In this document: positions 40,973-50,443 of the stretch, piece after piece
How the letters are laid out: each line of letters starts with the position of its first letter
Numbering within the stretch: position 1 is the first letter of the stretch
DNA from: Paracoccaceae bacterium
GTDB taxonomy: Bacteria; Pseudomonadota; Alphaproteobacteria; Rhodobacterales; Rhodobacteraceae
NCBI GenBank assembly: GCA_021775315.1
Contig: JAJFIC010000064.1
Span: 186,001-250,000 of the forward strand
DNA: 64,000 bases
Direction of reading: 5' to 3'
Position numbers and translations under genes: made by a program
The notes under the pieces: model-generated
What the model was told of the DNA's origin: nothing
Database searches by the model: none
The model's input: the letters and a program-made list of their open reading frames with translations, nothing else

Positions 40973-41685
40973 CCAAAAGACAGACCCTGATCTATGACGG
41001 CCCCGGCGGACCTTTTGAAGGCACGTTGAGCCTACCGGACGTGCGAACCGAGCCTTTGCCGGGAGTTTTGGTTGTGCATGCCTTTGGCGGACAGTCAGAA
41101 TTTGACAGCAAAAAGGCCGACGATCTGGCCGATATGGGCTATGTCGGCCTGGCCATTGATCTGTACGGTCAGGGCCGTCGAGGCAGCAATCCGGATGAGG
41201 CACGCGCCCTGATGGGCGAGCTGACCGCCGACCGTATGGCATTGCGTCGGCGGATGCAGGCCGCCCTTGAAACCCTTAGGGCACGCCCTGAAGTCGACGC
41301 AGCCAAGACAGCCGCCATCGGGTTTTGTTTTGGCGGTAAATCAGTGCTGGATCTGGCCCGGTCGGGTTCTGACATCCTTGGGGTGGCCAGTTTTCATGGG
41401 GTTTACGATGCCCCGGACTTGCCGCGCGAAAACATCAGCGCCAAAATCCTGTTGCTGCACGGCTGGGACGACCCGTTGGTGCCGCCAGAAACCACCTTGG
41501 CCCTGACACAAGAACTTGACGCTGCTGGCGCGGATTGGGAGATTTGCGCCTATTCCGGCACCGGTCACGCCTTCACCAATCCGGCGGCCCAATCGCCCGA
41601 AACAGGCATGGCGCATCACCCGCGCAACGCCGCGCGGGCATGGGCCAGAATGGGCGATTTCCTGTCCGAACTGTTTGGCGAATAA
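40969..41685 (+). CDS. Dienelactone hydrolase family protein
   Basis: 238 residues of the alpha/beta hydrolase fold with the cysteine nucleophile characteristic of this family in GFCFGGKS (Cys120), the acid in LHGWDDPLVPPE and the histidine in GTGHAFTNP. EGTLSLPDVRTEPLPGVLVVHAFGG is the usual first strand region. Dienelactone hydrolases open lactone rings in chloro- or hydroxy-aromatic catabolism, but many family members serve other hydrolytic roles. Without aromatic-degradation genes nearby no substrate is proposed. The GTG start overlaps the stop of the DUF3108-like gene. Confidence 0.85.
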   Translation: MTKRQTLIYDGPGGPFEGTLSLPDVRTEPLPGVLVVHAFGGQSEFDSKKADDLADMGYVGLAIDLYGQGRRGSNPDEARALMGELTADRMALRRRMQAALETLRARPEVDAAKTAAIGFCFGGKSVLDLARSGSDILGVASFHGVYDAPDLPRENISAKILLLHGWDDPLVPPETTLALTQELDAAGADWEICAYSGTGHAFTNPAAQSPETGMAHHPRNAARAWARMGDFLSELFGE

Positions 41686-41712
41686 CGGACGGTTTGAATT
41701 GGCAGTTGTGGC

Positions 41713-42348
41713 CTAGTCGCAAGTTAACGGAACCTTGGCATTGGCTGGTTTCAAAGGCACCCAATTTCGGGCTTGATAGCTCCAAATATACCAATTGTTG
41801 TTGGCACGTGCGACGCCGTGATAGCTTGTGAAAAAGGGCTGGTTGTCAAAATAGCTCATATTGGAAAAGCTACGAACAAACCCGTTAATTTCAACACAGG
41901 TGGCGTCTATCAGGGCGGCCTTTTTAAGCAACGTTCGGTCCGATATCCATCCCTGAAACCACAGTGCAGACATGATCGTGACGACGCCAAAGATGCATGG
42001 CACAATTGCTGCCCAGAGGCCACGAAGTCTGACGCTCACAATAAGTGAGATAACGGTCAAAAACGTGGCCGCGAAACACGCACCATAAAACCCAATGTGC
42101 CAAGCGTCCCAAATGAAGCCGGCGGTAAACAAGGGCGGCAGCAATGCGCCAAGCAGGAAGTCCAAAGGCAGGAACCCTGAGGGAATAACAATAAGAAAGG
42201 TCCAGTTTGCCACGACCAGAAAAAGATAGGCTTGCGCCAGCGCCACAATCCAGCGGCGTTGATTTGCGACCACAAGTATCACGGCCAACGCTACCGGCAT
42301 TGCCAAAATCCAGATCGCAACTACCGTAAGAATACCTGCGAAAGGCAT
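41713..42348 (-). CDS. Hypothetical membrane protein downstream of sdhB
   Basis: 211 residues with about five hydrophobic segments in the first 135 (for example ILTVVAIWILAMPVALAVILVV, WTFLIVIPSGFLPLDFLLGALL, AAIVPCIFGVVTIMSALWF) and a soluble C-terminal part of about 75 residues (IDATCVEINGFVRSFSNMSYFDN, WYIWSYQARNWVPL) with two cysteines. I do not recognise the family. It follows sdhB by 38 bases on the same strand and may be read with the sdh operon. Codon use looks less GC-rich than its neighbours, which hints at a more recent arrival, but this is only an impression. Confidence 0.6.
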   Translation of the reverse strand: MPFAGILTVVAIWILAMPVALAVILVVANQRRWIVALAQAYLFLVVANWTFLIVIPSGFLPLDFLLGALLPPLFTAGFIWDAWHIGFYGACFAATFLTVISLIVSVRLRGLWAAIVPCIFGVVTIMSALWFQGWISDRTLLKKAALIDATCVEINGFVRSFSNMSYFDNQPFFTSYHGVARANNNWYIWSYQARNWVPLKPANAKVPLTCD

Positions 42349-42386
42349 GGTTTAAGCCTTTCTGTTTACTGAACCACCAAACGCAA

Positions 42387-43166
42387 TCAGATCGTCCGCT
42401 CGACCATCAGCTTTTTGATCTCGGCAATGGCTTTGGCCGGGTTCAGGCCTTTGGGGCAGGTCTGGGTGCAATTCATGATGGTGTGGCAACGGTAAAGCTT
42501 GAACGGATCCTGCAATTCGTCCAACCGCTCGCCTGTCGCCTCGTCGCGGGAATCGATGATCCAGCGATAGGCGTGCAGCATTGCGGCCGGGCCAATGTAG
42601 CGGTCTGAGTTCCACCAATAGCTGGGGCAGCTTGTCGAACAACAGGCGCACATCACGCATTCATAAAGGCCGTCCAGCTTTTTGCGATCACTGATTGATT
42701 GCTTCCACTCATCCGCCGGGCGATTGGTTTTGGTTTCAAGCCACGGCATGATCGAGGCGTGCTGGGCATAGAAATGCGTCAGGTCCGGGATCAGGTCCTT
42801 GACCACGGGCATATGCGGCAGCGGGTAGATTTTTACGTCGCCCTTGACCTCGTCCATGCCATAAATACAGGCGAGCGTATTGATGCCGTCAACGTTCATG
42901 GCGCAGGAGCCGCAAATACCCTCGCGGCACGAGCGCCGGAAGGTCAGGGTCGGGTCGACCTCGCTTTTGATCTTGATCAGCGCGTCCAGGATCATCGGGC
43001 CGCAATTGTCCAGGTCCACGAAATACGTGTCTACCCGAGGATTAGCCCCGGTATCCGGGTCATAACGATAGATTTTGAAGGCGCGGGTATTTTTCGCCCC
43101 GGCAGGTTTCGGCCAGGTCTTGCCAACGGTGATGCGAGAGTTCTTGGGTAATGTCAGTTCGACCAT
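42387..43166 (-). CDS. sdhB: Succinate dehydrogenase iron-sulfur subunit
   Basis: 259 residues with all three cluster motifs in order: 2Fe-2S ([16 protein letters not shown] ... NTLAC, near residues 68-90), 4Fe-4S ([14 protein letters not shown] near 160-172) and 3Fe-4S ([14 protein letters not shown] near 220-233). SdhB carries electrons from FAD in SdhA to ubiquinone at the membrane. The ATG at 43166 (MVELTLPK) was chosen because AGAGG lies seven bases upstream; an upstream ATG at 43202 has no support. It is separated from sdhA by an inserted sulfotransferase gene, 43 bases upstream. Confidence 0.96.
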   Translation of the reverse strand: MVELTLPKNSRITVGKTWPKPAGAKNTRAFKIYRYDPDTGANPRVDTYFVDLDNCGPMILDALIKIKSEVDPTLTFRRSCREGICGSCAMNVDGINTLACIYGMDEVKGDVKIYPLPHMPVVKDLIPDLTHFYAQHASIMPWLETKTNRPADEWKQSISDRKKLDGLYECVMCACCSTSCPSYWWNSDRYIGPAAMLHAYRWIIDSRDEATGERLDELQDPFKLYRCHTIMNCTQTCPKGLNPAKAIAEIKKLMVERTI

Positions 43167-43209
43167 TTCGTGACCTCTGTCTTCTTTCTTTGGGTGGCAC
43201 ACGCCACCT

Positions 43210-44001
43210 TTATGCGTTTAACTGGTTCAGCCAATTCTTGTTTTTCTCATATCCAAGCGCGATCAGATCATCGCCGTAATCGCGTTGGTAAATCTGGGCA
43301 ACCGCACGCGGCAGGGCGGTTTTCCACTGCGCCGCATGGCCTGCGCGCACATGCAGATTGACCCGCGTGTCGCGACTATTGGGTGCCTTCAGGCCGCCAA
43401 ACAGGCTGTTATTCCAGAATATCTGCCGACCTTTGGCGATTTCAGCCTCGGTAAAACCAAAACAACGCAGGGCGTTTTCAAACAGGCCGCAGGTTTCGTC
43501 TTTTATCAGATCCTCGTAGCGTAGTTCGATATTGCCGGGACGTTGATAATCCCAGTCGCGCATTTGGCTTATCGTTTCGCGATGTTTGTGGCCCATCTCA
43601 AATTGCAGGCGGGCCGCGTCGTCAGGCAGCGATATCAGATGTTCCTGATAGGTCATGCCGTTCAGATCTTCGCGCGGGCTGTGCAGGAATTCTTCGCCGC
43701 CAACCGGGGCGATCTGGTGGTATTTCATACCGGAAATCAACACATCGCGCGGATCGCGGATCATGTGCAACACCCGCGTCGTGCCTTGTTTCAGCAGATC
43801 AGGCGGGAATTTTGACGACCAGTTAAACAACAACGCCCGGCCTTGTTGCGGAATGCGGCTAAGCGGGGTCGAGCGGTGCACAAACATCGAAAAGATGCCC
43901 AATTCGCGCGCTATGGCGCGGAAAACCCGGCGCATCCAGATCGTGCCGGTCTTGTGATGGGTGCCGACGCATAAAAGGCGCGGGGCTGTGGGTTCAATCA
44001 A
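43210..44001 (-). CDS. Sulfotransferase family protein inside the sdh operon
   Basis: 263 residues. [15 protein letters not shown] near the N terminus is the 5'-phosphosulfate loop of PAPS-dependent sulfotransferases, and [17 protein letters not shown] is the 3'-phosphate motif (R-x7-S). [11 protein letters not shown] and [12 protein letters not shown] are further typical segments. It would transfer a sulfuryl group from PAPS to an unknown acceptor, such as a carbohydrate or lipid. It lies between sdhA (37 bases upstream) and sdhB (43 bases downstream), all on one strand, so it must share their transcript. Such a place is unexpected for this activity; the reason is unknown. Confidence 0.82.
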   Translation of the reverse strand: MIEPTAPRLLCVGTHHKTGTIWMRRVFRAIARELGIFSMFVHRSTPLSRIPQQGRALLFNWSSKFPPDLLKQGTTRVLHMIRDPRDVLISGMKYHQIAPVGGEEFLHSPREDLNGMTYQEHLISLPDDAARLQFEMGHKHRETISQMRDWDYQRPGNIELRYEDLIKDETCGLFENALRCFGFTEAEIAKGRQIFWNNSLFGGLKAPNSRDTRVNLHVRAGHAAQWKTALPRAVAQIYQRDYGDDLIALGYEKNKNWLNQLNA

Positions 44002-44038
44002 ATTCCGCCTCCTTTCCTGTCAGCAGCCCAGTGGGCGA

Positions 44039-45844
44039 TCAATAAACCCGGGCTTTGGGCGCGATTTTCTTAATGTCGATGCCGCCGTCTTTTGCCGCCA
44101 TTTGCGGCTTAAGATGCACGTCGCGATAGGTCAGCGAAACCTCTGCCCCATCAACACGCGCCAGCGAATGCTTGCGCCAAGTTTTGTCATCCCGATCCGG
44201 GTAATCCTCGTGCGCGTGGGCGCCGCGGCTTTCCTTGCGGGCCTCAGCGGCAACAATCGTAGCCATCGCATTTGGCATCAGGTTGGTCAGTTCCAGCGTT
44301 TCCATCAGGTCGCTGTTCCAGACCAACGAGCGGTCCGTGACCTTAAGATCACCAATCTTCGCAGCGACTTCTTTCATTTTCACAACGCCCTCGGCCAGCG
44401 TTTTGTCGGTGCGGAACACCGCCGCATCCGCCTGCATGGTTTTTTGCATTTCCAAGCGTAAATCAGCGGTTGCCGTGCCGCCATTGGCATGGCGTAAGTC
44501 GTCAAAACGATCCATCGCGGCCTCGACCGAGGCTTCGTTCAATTCGCGGTTTGCGGACTCAGGATCGACAATCTTGCCCGCCCGGATCGCAGCCGCACGA
44601 CCAAAGACAACCAGATCGATTAACGAGTTTGATCCAAGCCGGTTGGCCCCATGCACCGAGGCACAACCCGCCTCGCCCACAGCCATAAGGCCGGGCAGAA
44701 TGCGGTCGTGATCGCTGTCGGAGGGGTCAAGCACTTCGCCCCAGTAATTGGTCGGAATGCCGCCCATATTGTAATGCACCGTCGGCAAAACCGGAATCGG
44801 GCTTTGGGTGACGTCAACGCCGGCAAAAATCTTGGCGCTTTCGGAAATACCCGGCAAGCGTTCAGCCAAGGCTTCGGCTGGCAGGTGATTCAGGTTCAGG
44901 TGGATGTGATCCTTGTTCGGCCCAATGCCGCGCCCTTCGCGGATTTCCAGCGTCATGCAGCGCGATACAACATCGCGCGAGGCGAGGTCTTTGTAAGTCG
45001 GCGCATAGCGTTCCATGAACCGTTCGCCTTCGGAATTGGTCAGATACCCGCCCTCGCCGCGCGCGCCTTCGGTAATCAGAACGCCTGCGCCGTACACGCC
45101 GGTTGGGTGAAACTGCACAAACTCCATATCCTGAAGCGGCAGGCCCTGACGCGCAACCATGCCACCGCCATCGCCGGTGCAGGTATGTGCGGATGTGGCG
45201 CTGAAATAAGCGCGGCCATAACCACCGGTCGCCTGCACCACCATCTTGGCATTAAAGCGGTGGATCGTACCGTCATCCAGTTTCCAGGCGATAACGCCCT
45301 GACAGGTGCCGTCTTTGTCCATGATCAGGTCAATGGCGAAATATTCGATAAAGAATTCCGCCTTTTGCTTCAGGCTTTGGCCGTAAAGCGTGTGCAAAAT
45401 GGCGTGACCGGTGCGGTCGGCAGCAGCGCAAGTACGCTGCACGGGTGGGCCTTCGCCAAATTCGGTGGTGTGACCGCCAAAGGGCCGCTGGTAGATTTTG
45501 CCAGATTCGGTGCGGGAAAACGGCACGCCGTAATGTTCCAGCTCGTAAACCGCTTTCGGGGCTTCTTGGGCCAGATATTCCATCGCATCCGTATCGCCCA
45601 GCCAATCGCTGCCCTTTACGGTGTCATACATGTGCCAGTGCCAGTGGTCCGGCCCCATATTGCTGAGGCTGGCAGCGATGCCGCCCTGTGCCGCCACTGT
45701 GTGGCTGCGGGTTGGGAACACTTTGGTGATACAGGCTGTTTTCAGACCCTGTTCAGCCATGCCGAGCGTAGCGCGCAAACCGGCACCACCGGCCCCGACA
45801 ACAACAACGTCATAAGTGTGATCTACGTATTCATATGCGGACAT
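44039..45844 (-). CDS. sdhA: Succinate dehydrogenase flavoprotein subunit
   Basis: 601 residues. The FAD dinucleotide-binding motif [20 protein letters not shown] starts near residue 14; [15 protein letters not shown] includes the histidine that binds FAD covalently. Substrate-site residues lie in [41 protein letters not shown], and the histidine motif [11 protein letters not shown]. SdhA oxidises succinate to fumarate on the cytoplasmic face. The length and motifs are complete. Gene order on this strand is sdhC, sdhD, sdhA, sulfotransferase, sdhB. Confidence 0.97.
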   Translation of the reverse strand: MSAYEYVDHTYDVVVVGAGGAGLRATLGMAEQGLKTACITKVFPTRSHTVAAQGGIAASLSNMGPDHWHWHMYDTVKGSDWLGDTDAMEYLAQEAPKAVYELEHYGVPFSRTESGKIYQRPFGGHTTEFGEGPPVQRTCAAADRTGHAILHTLYGQSLKQKAEFFIEYFAIDLIMDKDGTCQGVIAWKLDDGTIHRFNAKMVVQATGGYGRAYFSATSAHTCTGDGGGMVARQGLPLQDMEFVQFHPTGVYGAGVLITEGARGEGGYLTNSEGERFMERYAPTYKDLASRDVVSRCMTLEIREGRGIGPNKDHIHLNLNHLPAEALAERLPGISESAKIFAGVDVTQSPIPVLPTVHYNMGGIPTNYWGEVLDPSDSDHDRILPGLMAVGEAGCASVHGANRLGSNSLIDLVVFGRAAAIRAGKIVDPESANRELNEASVEAAMDRFDDLRHANGGTATADLRLEMQKTMQADAAVFRTDKTLAEGVVKMKEVAAKIGDLKVTDRSLVWNSDLMETLELTNLMPNAMATIVAAEARKESRGAHAHEDYPDRDDKTWRKHSLARVDGAEVSLTYRDVHLKPQMAAKDGGIDIKKIAPKARVY

Positions 45845-45861
45845 TGAGAATTCTCCGAATC

Positions 45862-46242
45862 TCAGGCGCCAAGCGCGATTTTTGCGACGGCAAAGGCACC
45901 GGCGACAGCGAAACCGCGCCAGACAAGGGCGTTGGCAATCATGGTTATCATCAGGGTGCGCTCGCTGTGAATATAGTCAACGATCACTTCCTGCATCCCC
46001 AGACGCAGGTGGCGAAACGCGACGACGAAAAAGCCAATGGCGATCAGCGCGTGAAACGGGTGGCTATAGGTGGCCAAAACGGCGTCGTGACCAGCCCCCA
46101 GCGATTTCATGAAAGGGTACAGGAACATCGCACCAAGCGGGATCAAAGCAATCGCCGTCAGACGCTGGGAAACCCAGTGACCGGTGCCGTCTTTTGCAGA
46201 CCCAAGACCGGCAACACCTTTGTAATCAGTTTTGAAAGACAT
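45862..46242 (-). CDS. sdhD: Succinate dehydrogenase membrane anchor subunit
   Basis: 126 residues with three membrane helices and the SdhD pattern: [27 protein letters not shown], with the haem/quinone-site residues near H-W-x3-[33 protein letters not shown] (haem-ligand histidine region) and a last helix ending ALGA. Lies 12 bases after sdhC and 17 bases before sdhA. It anchors SdhAB and forms the ubiquinone site together with SdhC. Confidence 0.93.
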   Translation of the reverse strand: MSFKTDYKGVAGLGSAKDGTGHWVSQRLTAIALIPLGAMFLYPFMKSLGAGHDAVLATYSHPFHALIAIGFFVVAFRHLRLGMQEVIVDYIHSERTLMITMIANALVWRGFAVAGAFAVAKIALGA

Positions 46243-46254
46243 AACCGGGCCTCC

Positions 46255-46641
46255 TTACAGGGTCAGATAAATTGACAGGGTGGTGAACAGGACCGACAGG
46301 ATCATCACATACCAGCCGGTGCGCGCAGATTGACCCAGACCAAGCCCTTTGGCCATGTCCCAACGCAGGTGCCGGACCCCGTTGAAAAAGTGATACCAGA
46401 ACGCCCAAAGGGACACGAACAGCACGAACGAGCCGACCCACGAGGTCAGCAGTCCGTCGACAAAGGCAAAATAGCTGGCCGAGGTTGCGGCAGCCAGAAA
46501 CCACCAGACCAAAAGAGCGGCGGTGAAGGCCATGCCGACACCGGTGATGCGGTGCACGATCGACATCATCATGCCCATTTCGCGGCGATAAATCGTCAGA
46601 TGCGGCGAAAGCGGTCGGTTTGTGTTTGATGTTTCAGCCAT
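46255..46641 (-). CDS. sdhC: Succinate dehydrogenase cytochrome b556 subunit
   Basis: 128 residues, three helices. RPLSPHLTIYRREMGMMMSIVHRITGVGMAF is the diagnostic SdhC signature with the quinone-site serine and arginine, and HFFNGVRHLRWDMAKGLGLG contains the haem ligand histidine. First gene of the sdh operon. Its leader holds a structured element (46666-46705). The upstream gene on this strand, the DUF4344-type metallopeptidase, is 211 bases away. Confidence 0.95.
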   Translation of the reverse strand: MAETSNTNRPLSPHLTIYRREMGMMMSIVHRITGVGMAFTAALLVWWFLAAATSASYFAFVDGLLTSWVGSFVLFVSLWAFWYHFFNGVRHLRWDMAKGLGLGQSARTGWYVMILSVLFTTLSIYLTL

Positions 46642-46665
46642 AAAGGCCCCCTGTCTTAATTCGCC

Positions 46666-46705
46666 AGAGCCACGTTCAATGCACCTTTGTCAGGTGTGCG
46701 GCTCT
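46666..46705 (-). promoter_or_regulatory. Structured element in the sdhC leader
   Basis: Outer arms AGAGCC (46666-46671) and GGCTCT (46700-46705) enclose a second pair, CACCT (46682-46686) and AGGTG (46692-46696). It begins 25 bases upstream of the sdhC ATG. On the minus strand it would be a two-part hairpin in the 5' untranslated RNA. I do not recognise a riboswitch class. On the plus strand the same hairpin is followed by a T-rich run, but no plus-strand gene ends here. Confidence 0.4.
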
Positions 46706-46852
46706 TTCCTTTTGTTTATACGCGCAAAGCACCCCGAAAACCATTTTATACTTTCCGGCCTGCGCGCCAAGGCGGGTTGCTGTGCGCCTCTTATGCGCTG
46801 ATTGTATACCAAGATAAACCAAAAAACGCTTACGGCGACAAAATTGCCCGGC

Positions 46853-47602
46853 TCACTCGGTAAACAGCTCGGCTAATTCGGCGCAAATTGTGATTTGGGC
46901 GCTGTCCGGATCGTAATAAGCATTCGCCTCGCCACACTGACCAAACAAAACATCAAGTGCAAATGCCGGGCTGAGGGAATCGTTCAATATGTCAACCTCG
47001 ACGGACAAGGCACTAAGCACCGCTTGCTGGGCTTCGTTGCGCGGCTGATCCACCACATGCAGCGTTAGCCAAGGGCCTGCATCGGGGCGGAATTCCGCCT
47101 CGTCCAAAATCGGCCCCCAGCTTTCTTCAGCCAAAGTGTATTCCTGCGGGCAGGTTTGCTGGCGTGCTTCGGGCAATTCCTGTTCATCCGCGATGCCTTT
47201 GCGCCGGTCAGGGTCTGCCCCGTAATGCAAACACAGGATCGTGTAATAGCGTTGCAGGTCCAGCCCGTGCAGGTCCCAAAAGGCAAGTTCATAGCCTTCC
47301 TGCTGCGCCGTTTGCGCCATGTAGGAAAAGTTATCCGCCGCCGCCAGCATGATGAATTCGTTGTCATCCTCATTATTGATGGTTTCTGACAGCACGACGC
47401 CCAAAACGTCTGCGGCGTCTTCTTCCTGACCGAAAACCGGTAAACGCAGCAGATCAATCAGCGCGTGCCCCAGTTCGTGATAGGTGAAGAAAATCGTGTT
47501 GGCCTGAATGTAATCCTGTTCTTCGTGGCTTAGGGATTGGGATTGTGCGGCAAACGGTGTCAGGCAGATCACCAGCAAAGTCATGAGTATACGTCTGGTC
47601 AC
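46853..47602 (-). CDS. DUF4344-type putative metallopeptidase, exported
   Basis: 249 residues with a signal peptide (MTRRILMTLLVICLTPFAAQS-QSL). FFTYHELGHALIDLLRLPVFGQEEDAAD has the zinc motif HELGH (residues 42-46) with an acidic segment further on (EEDAAD) that could supply the third ligand. Several cysteines (LCLHYGAD, QTCPQEY, GQCGEANAYYD, ITICAEL) suggest disulfides in the periplasm. This pattern matches the DUF4344 putative metallopeptidases; no substrate is known. It is transcribed towards sdhC but far enough away to be independent. Confidence 0.75.
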   Translation of the reverse strand: MTRRILMTLLVICLTPFAAQSQSLSHEEQDYIQANTIFFTYHELGHALIDLLRLPVFGQEEDAADVLGVVLSETINNEDDNEFIMLAAADNFSYMAQTAQQEGYELAFWDLHGLDLQRYYTILCLHYGADPDRRKGIADEQELPEARQQTCPQEYTLAEESWGPILDEAEFRPDAGPWLTLHVVDQPRNEAQQAVLSALSVEVDILNDSLSPAFALDVLFGQCGEANAYYDPDSAQITICAELAELFTE

Positions 47603-47645
47603 GATTGCCCCTGTCTGAACGAAGAAATGATCGGCTTGGCGGCAA

Positions 47646-48821
47646 TCATAGCGCAGATTTCGGGCAATCCCAAGTCACATCCTGAAGGCCCGCAAGGCGC
47701 GCGAACCGCATGAGTTCGGCATCAAGCTTGTTGAACCGCACGTCAGGCCATTTCACGCCGTTTTCTGCCCAAAACCCGGTGATCCACATTTTACCCGCCG
47801 CCCGGTCAGCCTTGATTTCCATGCGCCCGACAAAACGATCCCCTTCGAGCAACGGATAGACGTAATAGCCCCAGATCCGACGGGCCTTTGGCACGAACAT
47901 TTCGTTACGATAGTCAAATCCGAATAAACGTCGCAGGCGAATACGGTCGCGGATTGCCGGATCAAACGGGTTGAGTATGCGCAACCGGGTGCTGGCGGGG
48001 GCAGCGTTGGCCAAGCGGGTTTCGATATCGGCGGGCGCAAAACCGGCGGTCAGTGTTTTGTCGGCCCCTTCGATCAACACGGGGCGCAAATCGCTTTGTC
48101 GCGCGATCCAGTCTTTGACTTCACGCGCATCCGTCGCGGCCCAAAAACGTTGAACCTCGCCCTGATTGGCAAAGCTTAGCCGATCAAGGGCTGCGTCGCA
48201 CAGCCAATTGATCTGGGTGCGCGCGGTTTGGTTTTGTTCGCGATGCTCGCCGGGAATAACCCGTTCTGTCAGATCATAAAACTTGGTGAAATTTTCCCGG
48301 TGCGAGGTGGATAAAACACCAGCATACCACATCTGATCGAGCGCCTTTTTATGCGGCGGTCTGGCCCACATTTCACGCGGCCCGGTGATTTTGGTGTCAA
48401 AAGCATGGGTTGAAAGCGGGCCTTCATCGGCAATTCGGGCGTGAATGGCGCGGATATGTTTGCGGCCCAGCCCGGATTGATACCAATCATGTTGGGCGAC
48501 TTTGTCGCCGAGGCGGCGAAACTGGCGCTGCCACATGGGGTAAAACTCCATCGGAATCAGGCTGGCGTCATGGGTGAAATGTTCAAATATCGCGCGATCA
48601 TTCGCCAATGCTGACCATAACATAGGTTCGCGGTAATTCTGATTGCGGCTCCAGATTATATGATGGTGGGCGCGGGTGACGTTTCGGATGGTGTCGATCT
48701 GAACAAAGCCCAGCCGTTTTATTATTGCCATCAGATCCAACGGCCCGGTCGGTGTGTCCGCCAGCCCGTTGGTTGCCAGCCACAAGCGACGGGCGTCGCG
48801 GTTTTTGATAACGTGCGGCAT
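47646..48821 (-). CDS. YcaQ/AlkX-type winged-helix DNA glycosylase family protein
   Basis: 391 residues of the HTH_42 family: RDARRLWLATNGLAD, then LGFVQIDTIRNVTRAHHHIIWSRN and LFGFDYRNEMFVPKARRIWGYYVYPLLEGDRFVGRMEIKADR. The Q-I-D in VQIDTI matches the catalytic QxD motif of the YcaQ subgroup that unhooks DNA interstrand crosslinks; the Streptomyces AZL relatives have QxQ instead. This supports a base-excision role in repairing bulky alkylation. The ATG at 48821 begins close to the usual family N terminus. The aldehyde dehydrogenase gene lies upstream on the same strand with a dispersed repeat between them. Confidence 0.82.
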   Translation of the reverse strand: MPHVIKNRDARRLWLATNGLADTPTGPLDLMAIIKRLGFVQIDTIRNVTRAHHHIIWSRNQNYREPMLWSALANDRAIFEHFTHDASLIPMEFYPMWQRQFRRLGDKVAQHDWYQSGLGRKHIRAIHARIADEGPLSTHAFDTKITGPREMWARPPHKKALDQMWYAGVLSTSHRENFTKFYDLTERVIPGEHREQNQTARTQINWLCDAALDRLSFANQGEVQRFWAATDAREVKDWIARQSDLRPVLIEGADKTLTAGFAPADIETRLANAAPASTRLRILNPFDPAIRDRIRLRRLFGFDYRNEMFVPKARRIWGYYVYPLLEGDRFVGRMEIKADRAAGKMWITGFWAENGVKWPDVRFNKLDAELMRFARLAGLQDVTWDCPKSAL

Positions 48822-48860
48822 GGGTGTTATCCGTTCAACTGGCGCATGGAATTAAGCGAC

Positions 48861-48902
48861 GGAGCCTCCGGCGGGAGTATTTTGGGGAACAATGAGGGCA
48901 AG
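48861..48902 (+). repeat. Dispersed extragenic element, copy 2
   Basis: A short GC-rich hairpin region (GGAGCCTCCGGCGG) is followed by GAGTATTTTGGGGAACAATG from 48875. It shares its core with elements at 38305 and 59704. Both flanking genes are on the minus strand, so the element does not sit as a terminator for either. Confidence 0.55.
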
Positions 48903-50357
48903 TCAACCGTGCAGGGCCGCAACGGTTTTGAGGGTCGAGAAGCCGTAAAGTGCTTCAAAGCCTTTTTCGCGACCATGGCCGGATTTGCCGATGCCACCGA
49001 AAGGCAGTTCAACACCGCCGCCCGCGCCGTAATTGTTGATGAACACTTGACCCGCGCGGATCGCTTTGGCTGCACGCATCTGGCGCCCGCCGCTGTTGGT
49101 CCAGACCGAGGCGACGAGGCCGAAATCGGTGGAATTGGCGATACTGATGGCCTGTTCTTCGTCGTCAAACGGAATGACCACCTGCACCGGGCCAAAGATT
49201 TCGTCACGCGCCAAACTGTGATCGGGGCTGACGCCTGCCAACAGCGTCGGGGCAAGGTAATGGCCTGCACCCGGCGCATTATCAGCGACGCGGCCCTGCG
49301 CTGCCGTTTCCAGATCAGCGCCTTGGGCAAGGAATGCGTTTACGATATTTTTTTGCGCGCCGGAAATCAGCGGCCCGACGTCAAGGTCATCAATGGCAGG
49401 TCCGACGCGCAGGGCGCGGTAGCGCTCAGACAGCCGGTCAAGCAACTGATCATGGATATTGCGATGCACCAGCAAACGCGACGAGGCCGAGCAGGTCTGG
49501 CCCGCGTTCTGAATACCGGCGTTCACCAGAAACGGCAGGGCCGCATCAAGATCAGCGTCGTCAAACACCAGTTGCGGGGATTTTCCGCCCAGTTCCAGCG
49601 TCACCGGCACCACGTTTTTAGCGGCGGCGGCCTGGATTAACTGCCCGACGGGCACCGAGCCGGTAAAGCTGATGTGATGGATGCCGGGATGTTCAGACAG
49701 GGCGGCGCCTGCCTCTTCGCCAAGGCCGGGCACGACGTTGATGACACCTTTGGGAAAACCGGCCTCGTCGGCGATTGCGGCGAATGCAAGGGCGGTCAGG
49801 CACGCCTCTTCCGCGGGTTTCAGCACGCAGGTATTGCCCATCGCCAAAGCCGCCCCGACAGAGCGGCCAATGATCTGCATCGGATAATTCCACGGCACGA
49901 TATGGCCGGTAACGCCGTGCGGCTCGCGCAGCGTGTAAACGGTATAGCCGTCAAGATAAGGGATGGTTTCGCCGTGGATCTTGTCAGCCGCCCCGCCATA
50001 AAATTCAAGGTATCGGGCAAGGGCCACCGCGTCGGCGCGGGCTTGTTTCAGCGGCTTTCCGACATCTGCGGCCTCGATCTCGGCCAGGGCATCAACATGT
50101 GTCAGCACAAGTCGGCCCATATGTGCCAGCAACCGGCCCCGTTCAAAGGCCGGCAAGCGCGCCCAATCTGAATTGCGCGCAGCGCTGGCTGCATGCACTG
50201 CGGCATCGACGTCAGCGGCGCGGCCGCGTGCGATGCGACCGATTTCCAGACCGGTTGAGGGGTCTTCAATTGGCAGAGTGTCACCATTCAGCGCGGCTTG
50301 CCACTGACCGTCGATAAAACATTTGTCGGTGGGATACCAAAGGGCAGATAGGGTCAT
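48903..50357 (-). CDS. Aldehyde dehydrogenase family protein
   Basis: 484 residues, normal for NAD(P)-dependent ALDHs. VTGHIVPWNYPMQIIGRSVGAALAMGNTCVLKPAE (cofactor), HISFTGSVPVGQLI (Rossmann glycine motif), VTLELGGKSPQLVFDDADL (general-base glutamate) and NAGQTCSASSRLLVHR (nucleophilic cysteine) are all present. By appearance it belongs to the betaine/gamma-aminobutyraldehyde type, oxidising an amine-derived aldehyde. It is 86 bases downstream of the ABC transporter ATPase gene on the same strand, so it likely processes a product of the transported compound. ATG 50357 has GGAAAGG eight bases upstream. Confidence 0.88.
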   Translation of the reverse strand: MTLSALWYPTDKCFIDGQWQAALNGDTLPIEDPSTGLEIGRIARGRAADVDAAVHAASAARNSDWARLPAFERGRLLAHMGRLVLTHVDALAEIEAADVGKPLKQARADAVALARYLEFYGGAADKIHGETIPYLDGYTVYTLREPHGVTGHIVPWNYPMQIIGRSVGAALAMGNTCVLKPAEEACLTALAFAAIADEAGFPKGVINVVPGLGEEAGAALSEHPGIHHISFTGSVPVGQLIQAAAAKNVVPVTLELGGKSPQLVFDDADLDAALPFLVNAGIQNAGQTCSASSRLLVHRNIHDQLLDRLSERYRALRVGPAIDDLDVGPLISGAQKNIVNAFLAQGADLETAAQGRVADNAPGAGHYLAPTLLAGVSPDHSLARDEIFGPVQVVIPFDDEEQAISIANSTDFGLVASVWTNSGGRQMRAAKAIRAGQVFINNYGAGGGVELPFGGIGKSGHGREKGFEALYGFSTLKTVAALHG

Positions 50358-50443
50358 GACAGCGGCCTTTCCGGAATAGTTGTTGGCAATGCTAATCGCA
50401 GCTTAAGGGGAACTCCAGCGCCAAGGTGGCCGCGTAGGTCAGA

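Noticed and set aside
44651-45847. 398-codon plus-strand frame
   Set aside because: Antisense shadow of sdhA; long only because of high GC content.
48660-49640. 326-codon plus-strand frame
   Set aside because: Antisense to the YcaQ-type and aldehyde dehydrogenase genes, both with full motifs.
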